From: Salinarchaeum laminariae
GTDB lineage: Archaea; Halobacteriota; Halobacteria; Halobacteriales; Salinarchaeaceae
Reading direction: 5' to 3'
DNA: 64,000 nt
Assembly: GCF_023204835.1 (NCBI RefSeq)
Contig: NZ_CP096270.1
Location: 806,001 to 870,000 of the forward strand
The translations under genes and the position numbers were made by a program. Within the stretch, counting starts at the first letter, position 1; every line of letters starts with the position of its first letter. The notes under the pieces were generated by a model. That model worked only from the letters and a program-made list of their open reading frames with translations. It was not told the origin of the DNA and did not search any database. Of this stretch, positions 37,701 through 45,261 are shown piece after piece.

Positions 37701-37967
37701 TTACGCGCTACTCGAGTCCGATCCGTCGCCGTTTTCGGCTTCGACGATGGTGACGGTGTGGGTCAGGACGAGGCCGGCAACTGCCATGAGGACGATGAAA
37801 GCGACGATGGCGTAGACGACCATCTCGCCACCGGTGGATGTGAGTACCTGGTGGCCGTTCGCCGCCTCGTTGGTGTAGTTCAGACCGATGACGTAGAGTA
37901 ACGCCACCATGATACCGACGCCAGTGAGGGAGACGCCGATCTCGATGAGACGTTCGCGCGCGATCAT
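37701..37967 (-). CDS. Small two-helix membrane protein
   Basis: An 88-residue protein starting MIARERLIEIGVSLTGVGIMVALLY (first helix), a short loop (NYTNEAANGHQVLTSTGGEM) and a second helix (VVYAIVAFIVLMAVAGLVLTHTV), ending in an acidic tail. Haloarchaea have a family of this form with no assigned function. It converges on priL with a 39-bp gap. Confidence 0.75.
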   Translation of the reverse strand: MIARERLIEIGVSLTGVGIMVALLYVIGLNYTNEAANGHQVLTSTGGEMVVYAIVAFIVLMAVAGLVLTHTVTIVEAENGDGSDSSSA

Positions 37968-38310
37968 ACAGATAGATCGGCGAGGACTCGGCAAAAGAGT
38001 GTCGGAGAGCACGTCACAGTAGATTTACCCCGATCGAGGCGGTGAGGAGGCCACCGTTTCAGGTCGACGAACGAATGGCCGATTAACACTGTGCGAAGTC
38101 ACACCCCTACGTTTCGGGTGGAAAATCAAAAGGCCGTAGCGGGGTGAATCGCGTTTTACGTCGGTAATGAAATTGAGGTATCAAACTGACGTGGGTCGAA
38201 ATCGACCGTTCGGTGTCGCCACTGGAAGTCGGGGTCACATCGGGGCAACAGAGGACGTGGACGGTCCAAGAGCGGCGGTCAGCCACTGGGCAGGCCGACC
38301 AGCCTGTCAC
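37968..38310. other. 343-bp intergenic region with one ORB
   Basis: No gene. It holds an ORB at 38102-38125 and a weak degenerate match near 38218-38236 (CCACTGGAAGTCGGGGT). The AT-richer stretch 38120-38200 holds no clear start. The promoter of the small membrane protein gene (minus) lies at its left end. Confidence 0.5.
38102..38125 (-). repeat. ORB element, outlying copy
   Basis: On the minus strand TTTTCCACCCGAAACGTAGG followed by GGTG. It matches TCCAnnnGAAACnnAGGGG and lies about 0.85 kb left of the two ORBs that flank the unwinding region, across msrA. Confidence 0.65.
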
Positions 38311-38850
38311 TCACTGCTGGGGAGCGGTTAGATCACGGAACTCCTCACGAACTTTCTCGACTTTTGGAAGCACCTGGGCAGCGCAGTATGGTTTGTCGGG
38401 ATTCTTCTCGAAGTAGTCCTGGTGGTACTCCTCGGCGACGTAGAACTCGCCGACAGGCTCGATCTCCGTAACGATCGGGCCGTCGTACACCTCAGCGGAT
38501 TCGAGCTCGTCGACGAACGCCTCCACAGTTTCACGCTGCGCGTCGTCGTGGTAGTACACCGCCGATCGGTACTGCGAGCCGACGTCTGGCCCCTGCCGAT
38601 CCTCCGTCGTCGGATCGTGGATGCTGAAGAACACCTCGAGGAGGTCGGCGTAGGCGACGACGTCGGGGTCGAACTCCACGCGAACCGCCTCTGCGTGGCC
38701 GGTCGTCTCGCGACAGACCTCTTCGTAGGTCGGATCCGACTCGTGACCACCAGTGTAGCCCGACGTGGTCGACTGTACGCCGTCGAGCTCCTCGAGCGCG
38801 GCGTCGATACACCAGAAACAGCCTCCGGCGAACGTCGCTCGTTCGATCAT
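38311..38850 (-). CDS. msrA: Peptide-methionine (S)-S-oxide reductase
   Basis: A 179-residue repair enzyme that reduces the S-form of methionine sulfoxide. The active site is GGCFWC (Cys11 catalytic, Cys14). Further typical blocks are GVQSTTSGYTGG, PTYEEVC, TGHAEAVRVEFDP, DVGSQYRSAVYYHDD and YHQDYFEKNPDKPYC. No signal peptide, so cytoplasmic. It lies between ORB elements at the edge of the origin, which is unlikely to bear on its function. Confidence 0.96.
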   Translation of the reverse strand: MIERATFAGGCFWCIDAALEELDGVQSTTSGYTGGHESDPTYEEVCRETTGHAEAVRVEFDPDVVAYADLLEVFFSIHDPTTEDRQGPDVGSQYRSAVYYHDDAQRETVEAFVDELESAEVYDGPIVTEIEPVGEFYVAEEYHQDYFEKNPDKPYCAAQVLPKVEKVREEFRDLTAPQQ

Positions 38851-38976
38851 ACCTCCTCTACGAGCCGAATCCGGTTAAGCCCACGGCGGTCGGGTGCTCC
38901 GGTCCACAGTTCGCGGGTTGTCCGGTCGGACGGTTGAGCGGTGGTGGCGGAGTGACGAGCCGTCGTTCGGAGGGGC

Positions 38977-38998
38977 ACCCCTCCGTTTCACCTGGAAC
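38977..38998 (-). repeat. ORB element, left of unwinding region
   Basis: Minus strand: TCCAGGTGAAACGGAGGGGT preceded by GT. The G-rich end continues into a perfect hairpin CGGAGGGG-CA-CCCCTCCG (38968-38985). Confidence 0.8.
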
Positions 38999-39047
38999 GA
39001 TCGCCGTCTGTGGACGGATTTGGTGCCGCTCAGCCTGAAGCTGCTAG

Positions 39048-39150
39048 ATTTCCTAACAACAATACCGCGCAGCTCCACCTATATACGCTACTATAGTGGA
39101 TTACGGATATGGTTTTTGAGTATAGGTGATAAAGATTGCCCTATGTATAT
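39048..39150. other. AT-rich duplex unwinding element
   Basis: The most AT-rich segment of the origin, with TATATAC, ACTATAGT, GGATATGG and CTATGTATATGG. It contains an inverted repeat CACCTATA (39076-39083) / TATAGGTG (39121-39128) and lies between two inverted ORBs. Confidence 0.7.
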
Positions 39151-39178
39151 GGCAGTAGCCCTCCCCTGGCGTTTCCAC

Positions 39179-39200
39179 GTTCCAGTTGAAACCAAGGGGT
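39179..39200 (+). repeat. ORB element, right of unwinding region
   Basis: TCCAGTTGAAACCAAGGGGT preceded by GT. The G-rich end again continues into a GC hairpin, AAGGGG-TGG-CCCCTT (39194-39208). Confidence 0.8.
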
Positions 39201-39460
39201 GGCCCCTTCGACCTCGGCTTCTACGACTGGTGATTGCCGGCTTCTCGAGCTGCGCCGATCGTCCCGCTCGTCGATTTGTGCTGTCAAGCGCGAAAACGAG
39301 GTGCGGTCAGTGATCTTCGACGTCCGTTGAAGGAAGCGTTTAAGTCGCTGGTCTACCTCGGGTTCCGCTGCACCGACTACGTGCTGTCGTATGAACGCAG
39401 ATGGACGAATTCGGGGGTGTAGCGGGGTTAGCGGCAGTCCGCGAACGCCTTCGCCGTATA

Positions 39461-39480
39461 TTCCAGACGAAACGAGGGGG
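39461..39480 (+). repeat. ORB element overlapping the orc1 promoter
   Basis: TTCCAGACGAAACGAGGGGG begins inside the TATA-like GTATATT (39456-39462) and ends 11 bp before the orc1 GTG. Binding of Orc1 here should block its own promoter. Confidence 0.75.
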
Positions 39481-39491
39481 TCGATCCCAGC

Positions 39492-41330
39492 GTGAGTGGC
39501 GACCCCGACGCTGACTCCGAGTTCGAATCCAGCGACGACGATGCAGACGGTGAGTCACCGGCGGACACCGACACTCGCGAAGAAGCACCGCCAGAGTCGG
39601 ATTCGGCCTTCGAGTTCGACGTCGCACAGAGCGTCCTCGGCGATCATCGAGAGAACGGTGAGGTCGGCAGTTCTGACGACTCTCCCTCGAGCGGCGAGGG
39701 GGGAGTCGGCGCCGACGCTGCGACAGACGTCGATACTGCGTCCCTCGAAGCAGGCGCAGGCGTCGATTCGATGACCGACACCGATCTTAGCACCGACGCC
39801 GACGGTAAACTCGACCTCGACGACGCGGCGACGTCCGACGACGAGGGGCTGTTCGACGATCTCCTCGCCGGCGATCCGATCTTCGTCAGCAAGGAAGTCC
39901 TCCGTCCGTCCTACACGCCCCGTGAGCTTCCCCATCGCAACGAGCAGATCAACAAGATGGCGACGATCCTCGTCTCGGCACTCCGTGGGGACACGCCATC
40001 GAACATTCTCATCTACGGGAAGACCGGGACCGGCAAGACGGCGAGTGCGAAGTACGTCAGCCAGGAGCTCGAGCGTACCTCCCAGAAGTACGAGGTTCCC
40101 TGTGACGTCGAGTACATCAACTGCGAGGTGACCGACACGCAGTACCGCGTACTCGCGCAGCTCGCCAACCAGTTCAACGATCAGAACCGCGAAGCGATCG
40201 CCGAGGAGATCGCCGACCTCGAGGCGCTTCGCGAGCGCGCGGAAGCAGATCCGTCCGTCTTGCAGTCGAACGCCTTCGAAGCTCGAGCAGCTGGAGATCC
40301 GGCAGATTCTGGTGACGAGTCGTCTGCCACTCGTCCCGAGGGCGCCGACGCCGAGGATGCCCCCGCTGCCACCGATCTCGGCGTGTCGTCGATCGACGAG
40401 ATCGAGGAGCGCATCGAGCAGCTCGAGGCCGATCGAGACGAGATCGAGGAAGTCCCCATGACCGGGTGGCCGACGGATCGCGTCTACAACGTCTTCTTCG
40501 ACGCAGTCGACTATCGCGAGCGCGTGGTCGTCATCATGCTCGACGAGATCGACAAGCTCGTCGAGAAGTCCGGGGACGACACGCTCTACAATCTCTCGCG
40601 GATGAACTCCGATCTCGAGAACTCCCGCGTCTCCATCATCGGCATCTCGAACGACCTGAAGTTCACCGACCTTCTGGATCCCCGCGTCAGATCTTCTCTC
40701 GGCGAGGAAGAGATCGTCTTCCCGCCCTACGACGCGACGCAGCTCCAGGACATCCTCGAGCACCGCTCCGAGGAAGCGTTCGAGCCGAACGCGCTCTCCG
40801 AGGACGTCATCCCGCTCTGTGCGGCCTTCGCGGCGCAGGAACACGGGGACGCTCGCCGTGCGCTCGACCTTCTCCGAACCTCGGGCGAGCTCGCCGAACG
40901 CGATCAGGTCGAGGAGATCCAGGGCGATCACGTTCGCAAGGCCCAGGAGAAGATCGAGCTCGACCGCGTCGTCGAGGTCGTCCGCACGCTGCCGATGCAG
41001 TCCAAGCTCGTCCTCTACGCCATCATCCTCCTCGAAAAACGCGGCGTCGCCGCGATCAACACCGGCGAGGTCTACAACGTCTACGACCAGCTTTGCGAGG
41101 AAATCGACGCCGATCCCCTGACACAGCGCCGGGTCACCGACCTCATCTCCGAGCTCGACATGCTCGGCATCGTGAACGCCGTCGTCGTCTCGAAGGGTCG
41201 ATACGGCCGAACCAAGGAGATCAATCTCTCCGTTCCTCGCGAAGAGACCGAGGCCGTCCTCACCTCCGATTCGCGGCTGGGCGAGATCGAGGACGCCCAG
41301 CCCTACGTGCAGTCTCGGTTCGACGGCTAG
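39492..41330 (+). CDS. orc1: Orc1/Cdc6 family replication initiator
   Basis: A 612-residue origin-binding AAA+ ATPase. A long acidic N terminus (1-110) precedes LFDDLLAGDPIFVSKEVLRPSYTP. Walker A is IYGKTGTGKTASAKY, Walker B VVIMLDEIDKLVEKSGDD, sensor 1 ISNDLKF and the arginine-containing DPRVRSSLGEEEIVFPPY. An acidic insertion of about 50 residues lies between the second strand and the Walker B motif (about 255-310). The C-terminal winged helix (LPMQSKLVLYAIILLEKRG) binds ORBs. The sequence type is the one I associate with the main haloarchaeal origin. The start is GTG 39492, just after the promoter ORB; the acidic N terminus makes a later start possible. Confidence 0.93.
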   Translation: MSGDPDADSEFESSDDDADGESPADTDTREEAPPESDSAFEFDVAQSVLGDHRENGEVGSSDDSPSSGEGGVGADAATDVDTASLEAGAGVDSMTDTDLSTDADGKLDLDDAATSDDEGLFDDLLAGDPIFVSKEVLRPSYTPRELPHRNEQINKMATILVSALRGDTPSNILIYGKTGTGKTASAKYVSQELERTSQKYEVPCDVEYINCEVTDTQYRVLAQLANQFNDQNREAIAEEIADLEALRERAEADPSVLQSNAFEARAAGDPADSGDESSATRPEGADAEDAPAATDLGVSSIDEIEERIEQLEADRDEIEEVPMTGWPTDRVYNVFFDAVDYRERVVVIMLDEIDKLVEKSGDDTLYNLSRMNSDLENSRVSIIGISNDLKFTDLLDPRVRSSLGEEEIVFPPYDATQLQDILEHRSEEAFEPNALSEDVIPLCAAFAAQEHGDARRALDLLRTSGELAERDQVEEIQGDHVRKAQEKIELDRVVEVVRTLPMQSKLVLYAIILLEKRGVAAINTGEVYNVYDQLCEEIDADPLTQRRVTDLISELDMLGIVNAVVVSKGRYGRTKEINLSVPREETEAVLTSDSRLGEIEDAQPYVQSRFDG

Positions 41331-41744
41331 GGACTGATCGTAGGATTGTGGAGGCAGCTGGGAGTGTTGCATACTCGACCACTGAGTAGCAGTCGCTGCC
41401 CGTGGAGTGACACGGACAGGAACCGCTTGGAAGCCCCCGACTGCTCGACGATCCTGACTCGCTGCGGTCCTCGGCTCGCATTCGCTCGACTGCGGTCCTT
41501 GCGTCGCCAGCTATCGCCGAGCGGTCGGCCCCTTCCAGTCCCACCCAGAGGATTGTGGCCAGGTCTTCGCCCCGGTGGATCGTCCAGCGGGCTGTAGCCG
41601 GCGGTCGGCCCCTTTCGAAGCGGTCTGCTGTGCAGTCTCGTCAAATTCAGATTGTAATGTTCAGCAGTCGAGTCTGTCACGGGATCCAGTTCGACGACCC
41701 ATCGACGCGCGTAAGTCCCCCGACTCCCAACCGCTCATTCGCGT
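41331..41744. other. 414-bp gap between orc1 and tRNA-Leu with repeat sequences
   Basis: No gene. It contains a full copy of the dispersed repeat (41426-41546, minus orientation) and, about 60 bp further, a second fragment GCGGTCGGCCCCTTTCGAAG (41601-41620) that resembles one end of the same repeat. The AT-rich CAAATTCAGATTGTAATGTTC (in parts, about 41642-41661) may belong to a promoter. Confidence 0.55.
41426..41546 (-). repeat. Dispersed structured repeat, copy A
   Basis: Read on the minus strand it starts GGGTGGGACTGGAAGGGGCC, passes through GACGCAAGGACCGCAG and GACCGCAGCGAGTCAGGATCG, and ends GTCGGGGGCTTCCAAG. The start (GGAAGGGG) and end (GGGGGCTTCC) contain complementary CTTCC/GGAAG and CCCC/GGGG blocks that could close a long stem. 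Related copies are at 49.2-49.6 and 59.5 kb. Confidence 0.7.
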
Positions 41745-41828
41745 GCGAGGGTAGCCAAGCCCGGAAACGGCGGCGGACTCAAGATCCGCTCCCGAAGGGG
41801 TCCGAGGGTTCAAATCCCTTCCCTCGCA
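41745..41828 (+). tRNA. tRNA-Leu (anticodon CAA)
   Basis: An 84-nt class II tRNA. The acceptor stem is GCGAGGG/CCCTCGC with discriminator A. The anticodon stem-loop is GCGGA-CTCAAGA-TCCGC (anticodon CAA, reads UUG), followed by a long variable arm (CTCCCGAAGGGGTC region) typical of Leu, and a T arm GAGGG-TTCAAAT-CCCTT. No intron; CCA is not encoded. Confidence 0.95.
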
Positions 41829-41833
41829 TGTCC

Positions 41834-41909
41834 GAGCGCGTTGCGCTCGCATGCGCCCGCCCGGTGGGATCGACTCCCATCGGCGGGAGGCAAGACGGAG
41901 CGTCTTGCC
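41834..41909. terminator. Three hairpins after tRNA-Leu
   Basis: GAGCGC-GTT-GCGCTC (41834-41848), a longer stem CCCGCC ... TGGGA/TCCCA ... GGCGGG (41856-41887) and GGCAAGAC-GGAGC-GTCTTGCC (41889-41909) follow one another. No T-run follows, so a role in ending or processing the tRNA transcript is a guess. CCCTCGCAT, the tRNA 3' end, recurs at 41908-41916. Confidence 0.4.
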
Positions 41910-42025
41910 CTCGCATTTGGCTTTCACATTCACGAGCGGCGGCACTACCGATCGCTCGGTCCGCATTTGTCTCGTTGACGCACGGGACCGGAACGCTGAA
42001 GCGCCACGCTTCCGGGTGATGGGCC

Positions 42026-43156
42026 ATGGACGACGTCTTCGACCGGCTCGACCCGGAAAGGGCCTGGGCGGCCGTGGTCGCCACCCTCGCACTCGCCGGG
42101 ACGATCGGCTCCCTCCTCTTTCCGAAGCAGGTCTACGACCAGTTCATCTGGAAGTATTACTGGGGTCCCGTCGCCGCGGACGGGAACGGCGCGTCGTGTG
42201 CGGTTCGCGAGGACGGACAGGTCGACTATCTCTCTGCGGGCTGTGATACCGCGTCGGGCGTGGTCGCCGAACCCGGCTACACCGTCGTCTCGACGGTGAG
42301 CTACGCGGTGTTGCTGGTTCTTCTGCTCGCGGGCGTCTACTTCCTCGTCGAGCGCCTCGAGATCGAGGCCAAGGTCGAGGCCCTCTACCCCCTCTTCCCG
42401 TGGGTGCTTTTCGGTGGCGCGCTCCGGACCGTCGAGGACGCGAGCGTCGCGATGCTCCGCGCGACTGGCGATCCCGCGATCCCCTTTCCGTGGAGCGCCG
42501 CGATCATTAGCCCGTTCATCTACGTGACAGTGTTCCTGCTGGCGGTCGCGGCGATCGTCGCGAGCGTCTGGCTCGAACGGGATGGGCGCGTCGAGCGCTG
42601 GGAACGCCCCTTCGGTGCGACGGGGGTCGCGCTATTCACGGCGACGATCGCCGCACTGAGCTATCTCGCGGTGACCACAGACCCCGTCGAGTTCAACCCC
42701 CTCGTGCTTGTGGTCGTCCTCGCGATCGCGACCGCTGCGACGGCGATCGCGTGGGTCGGCACCGAGCGCTACTGGCCGGAGGTCAACGTCGGTACAGGCA
42801 TCGTCGGCACCCTGATCATCTGGGGTCACTCCGTGGACGGCATCGCCAACGTGATCAGCCTCGACTGGGCCGAGGAGTTCGATCTCGCTCACGTCTACAG
42901 CCCGAAACACGTCGTCAACTCCGGAATTCAGGACGTCACACGATCGATCCAGCCCGCGTGGCTCACCGATGCGATCGGCGTCACGTGGCCATTCTTCCCC
43001 GTGAAGGTGGTCGCCGCGGTCGTCGTCCTCTGGCTGTTCAACGACGAAATCATCGAGGAGAGCCCGCGCTACTCTGTGTTGATGCTACTCGCGGTGCTCG
43101 CGGTCGGACTCGGTCCGGGAACCCGGGACGTGCTCCGTGCGGCGTTCGGCGTCTGA
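42026..43156 (+). CDS. DUF63 family membrane protein
   Basis: A 376-residue protein with about nine transmembrane helices. Conserved blocks of DUF63 are visible: EALYPLFPWVLFGGALRTVEDA, TPF-type segment ISPFIYVTVFLLAVAA, GHSVDGIANVISLDW and YSPKHVVNSG, with conserved charged residues inside the membrane region (RTVED, HSVDG). An N-terminal extracellular loop has two cysteines. The family is archaeal and of unknown function. ATG 42026 begins MDDVFDRLDPERAWAAV. Confidence 0.9.
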   Translation: MDDVFDRLDPERAWAAVVATLALAGTIGSLLFPKQVYDQFIWKYYWGPVAADGNGASCAVREDGQVDYLSAGCDTASGVVAEPGYTVVSTVSYAVLLVLLLAGVYFLVERLEIEAKVEALYPLFPWVLFGGALRTVEDASVAMLRATGDPAIPFPWSAAIISPFIYVTVFLLAVAAIVASVWLERDGRVERWERPFGATGVALFTATIAALSYLAVTTDPVEFNPLVLVVVLAIATAATAIAWVGTERYWPEVNVGTGIVGTLIIWGHSVDGIANVISLDWAEEFDLAHVYSPKHVVNSGIQDVTRSIQPAWLTDAIGVTWPFFPVKVVAAVVVLWLFNDEIIEESPRYSVLMLLAVLAVGLGPGTRDVLRAAFGV

Positions 43157-43202
43157 GTCGGACGACCGTCAAACGCGAACTGTCGATCGTCGCGCGAGCG
43201 CG

Positions 43203-43388
43203 CTACGTTCGTTTTCGTTTGCCGACCCGATCGAGCGTCTGCTCGGGGACGTACCGGTCGCCGCACTGGGGGCATTCCGCGACGGGGAGGGATCCCTCGC
43301 CGGGGACGCCGAGGGACTCCGCCGCAACCGTTCGTTCGGTGAGGGCGCTGCCACAGGTCGCACAGCCGAGGTCGAACTCGGTGGTCAT
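43203..43388 (-). CDS. Small zinc-ribbon protein
   Basis: A 61-residue protein starting MTTEFDLGCATCGSAL, then AECPQCGDRYVPEQTL and a basic end GKRKRT. Two CxxC pairs form a zinc ribbon. Function unknown. ATG 43388 is preferred to a GTG three codons upstream. It is convergent with the DUF63 gene. Confidence 0.75.
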   Translation of the reverse strand: MTTEFDLGCATCGSALTERTVAAESLGVPGEGSLPVAECPQCGDRYVPEQTLDRVGKRKRT

Positions 43389-43569
43389 CGGTACCACCTC
43401 GGTAGTGCTCGCCGCTGTGTGCTACTCACTCCCATACAAGTCATTGATACGCACGCCGCGAGCATAAACATATTCGAAGCGACCTGATGGGATCGACGAC
43501 AGCCGAACCGAAGCGGCGGGAGAGCTGTCGCGGCCGCGTCGCTCGTCGGTGCGTAGAGTCCGTCGAGAA

Positions 43570-43642
43570 TAGTCCCGCCTGGATTCGAACCAGGGTCGCG
43601 AGCCCCAGAAGCTCGCAGGATTGGCCACTACCCCACGGGACT
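43570..43642 (-). tRNA. tRNA-Gln (anticodon CUG)
   Basis: A 73-nt tRNA on the minus strand. Acceptor AGTCCCG/CGGGACT with discriminator A, D arm TGGGGTAGTGGCCA, anticodon stem-loop CGAGC-TTCTGGG-GCTCG (anticodon CTG, reads CAG), T arm CCTGG-TTCGAAT-CCAGG. No intron, no encoded CCA. Confidence 0.95.
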
Positions 43643-43872
43643 GTGCGATTGATCGTAGTCTACCGTATCTTGTAAGGGTTGCGCGTTGGCCGTCGGCGTG
43701 TGACCGCTTCACATCCGGGCCAGGGTGACGCGTCGGCGATTACTGTGCCGACAACGTCCGAATAGCGCCAGACGAACCAGATACCCCGTTTCATGAACTC
43801 GAATCCACAGTTCCCCCGGACACCACACACCTAGAGCCTCCATTCTTGTTCCATACCGGCAAGGCAGAGAGT

Positions 43873-44286
43873 GTGCGACGACGAACATTCATCACGACCG
43901 CAACGGCAACGATTGCAACCGCGAGCATCGCCGGCTGTTCTGGCATTCTCGGCGACGACGGCGGCGGCGGTAGCTCCGGCCCCGAGGGCGCGGTTGAGGC
44001 GTACGTCGATGCTTACGACGGGACCGATCCCTCCGCCGTCGAGGCGGCACTGCACTCCGAGTCCCCCGAGACCGGGCAGATTCCGACAGAAAAGGAGCTC
44101 GAGACGATCGGCATGAGTCTGCAGTCCTCGGAGGTCATCGAGGGCCCCGAGGACGGGGAGGCCCTCGTCGAGGCCAAGACGAAGGTCACGTTCGTGGTGA
44201 ATGACGAGGAGCAAACCGAGACGACCACGGGCACCATCGAAGTCCGACAGGAAGACGGCGAGTGGAAGTATTACGGCGAACCGTAA
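43873..44286 (+). CDS. Twin-arginine lipoprotein of unknown function
   Basis: A 137-residue exported protein. VRRRTFITTATATIATASIAGC has RRR, a hydrophobic core and a lipobox Cys. A Gly/Ser/Asp linker follows, then a domain GAVEAYVDAYDGTDPSAVEAALHSESP ... VTFVVNDEEQTETTTGTIEVRQEDGEWKYYGEP (read in parts) that resembles the NTF2-like/DUF4878 fold used by many lipoproteins. The start is a GTG at 43873; a TTG at 43846 would add nine residues before the signal. Confidence 0.8.
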   Translation: MRRRTFITTATATIATASIAGCSGILGDDGGGGSSGPEGAVEAYVDAYDGTDPSAVEAALHSESPETGQIPTEKELETIGMSLQSSEVIEGPEDGEALVEAKTKVTFVVNDEEQTETTTGTIEVRQEDGEWKYYGEP

Positions 44287-44846
44287 CGACGCACAGCGCC
44301 AATCGAAGCGGTTCGTCCGACGCGGTGACGTCTGTACTGGGTAGCCGTCGCGGCCACTACTTTTCCCCCTCGCTACGGAGAGCGATCTCCACGTTCACAG
44401 AGCGATAGCGCACCGTCCTGCGACCCCGTGCCTCCTCCTCGAGAAGCAGGGCCGCTCCGCTGGGGTCGACCGCCCAGGTAAGCACGTGTTTCTCAGGGAG
44501 ATGATCGCCTCGCGTAGCCCCTGCACGCGGTCGCTCGAAGAATCGGGACGGTGGGCCTCGTGTGTGCTGGCATCGCCGACCGACCGTCCATCGCTCGCCG
44601 GTCATCGGTCGTCTCCGTACCCAGGCGGCCGGCCCTGGTAACCTCGGCTGATCCGCCGCCGTCGCCCGGTACACGCTGTATAACAATCACTGCACAAGCG
44701 GTTTGATCGTGATGGCTGGTGCGACGCGGAGTTCGGCCAGCCACTCGGTTCCCCGCTCCCCAGGGTTCCGGACCGCCGCCGTCCGACCCCCCGGCGGCGG
44801 TCTTTACCCGCCGATCGCGGGCCTGTGACTCCGCGCACCAACATCT
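44287..44846. other. 560-bp region with at most one doubtful small gene
   Basis: Mostly without coding character. The best candidate is the short minus-strand frame at 44357-44485. TATAACAATCACTGCAC around 44679-44694 is AT-rich and could be a promoter. Nothing else recognised. Confidence 0.4.
44357..44485 (-). CDS. Possible 42-residue protein (doubtful)
   Basis: From a GTG at 44485 the frame reads VLTWAVDPSGAALLLEEEAR then GRRTVRYRSVNVEIALRSEG, which resembles a small beta-rich domain more than random sequence. The frame stays open upstream but becomes Arg/Pro-rich. It could be a small gene or the end of a decayed one. Confidence 0.3.
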   Translation of the reverse strand: MLTWAVDPSGAALLLEEEARGRRTVRYRSVNVEIALRSEGEK

Positions 44847-45086
44847 ATGCACACGTTCACAGAGACGGACGAAGGAAAGCGGGTCGTCAACGCATCGGGT
44901 GACAAGATCGGTGTCGTCAGCGGCGTTCGTAACGACACCGTCTACGTCGACGCCGACCCCAGTATCAGCGACCGAATCCGCGCGCGACTCGGCTGGGAAT
45001 CCGTCGACGAAGACGACTACGTGCTCGAACAATCGAAGATAGACACCGTCACCGACGACGAGATCAGACTCAAACGCGATACGTAG
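44847..45086 (+). CDS. PRC-barrel-like small protein
   Basis: A 79-residue acidic protein, MHTFTETDEGKRVVNASGDKIGVV then VYVDADPSISDRIRARLGW and VTDDEIRLKRDT. The start (EDDEGKRVV, GDKIG.V) and the end (I.TVTDDEIRL) are the typical haloarchaeal PRC-barrel-like small protein. PRC barrels bind RNA or protein partners; the role here is unknown. Confidence 0.8.
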   Translation: MHTFTETDEGKRVVNASGDKIGVVSGVRNDTVYVDADPSISDRIRARLGWESVDEDDYVLEQSKIDTVTDDEIRLKRDT

Positions 45087-45261
45087 CTCGCGCCGTCGGC
45101 CCCCTGACGCTCGTCGGTGCAAGCCGACGCGTACCGACCGTGCCGATCGAACCCCACGTTCGACGGTCCGGATCGGGTTCCATTCCACACCCTCCTCTTC
45201 GTGCGATGCCGAGCAGCATTTTCGGTGGGCCGCGGCCACCCGATAGAACTCCGAGGAGTTT

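Larger units (their letters stand above)
38851..39491. other. oriC: Chromosomal replication origin next to orc1
   Basis: A 641-bp gene-free region. Two ORB elements in opposite orientation (38977-38998 minus, 39179-39200 plus) have their G-rich ends pointing outward and enclose an AT-rich stretch (39048-39150) suited to unwinding. A third ORB (39461-39480) sits at the orc1 promoter. This is the usual plan of an archaeal origin: initiator gene, inverted ORBs, duplex unwinding element. There is no gene inside; short open frames here are low quality. Confidence 0.85.

Noticed and set aside
38107..38310. Minus-strand frame before msrA
   Set aside because: Overlaps the ORB, Pro/Ser/Thr-rich, no promoter or ribosome site.
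41908..41916. CCCTCGCAT repeated after tRNA-Leu, a possible attachment site
   Set aside because: Only nine bases match the tRNA end and no integrase or element lies between; chance or hairpin context explains it.
43422..43712. Minus-strand frame over tRNA-Gln
   Set aside because: It reads through the tRNA gene and has no coding character.
43767..43790. ORB-like ACCCCGTTTCATG before the lipoprotein gene
   Set aside because: It lacks the TCCA half and the spacing between the G-tract and GAAAC is too short.
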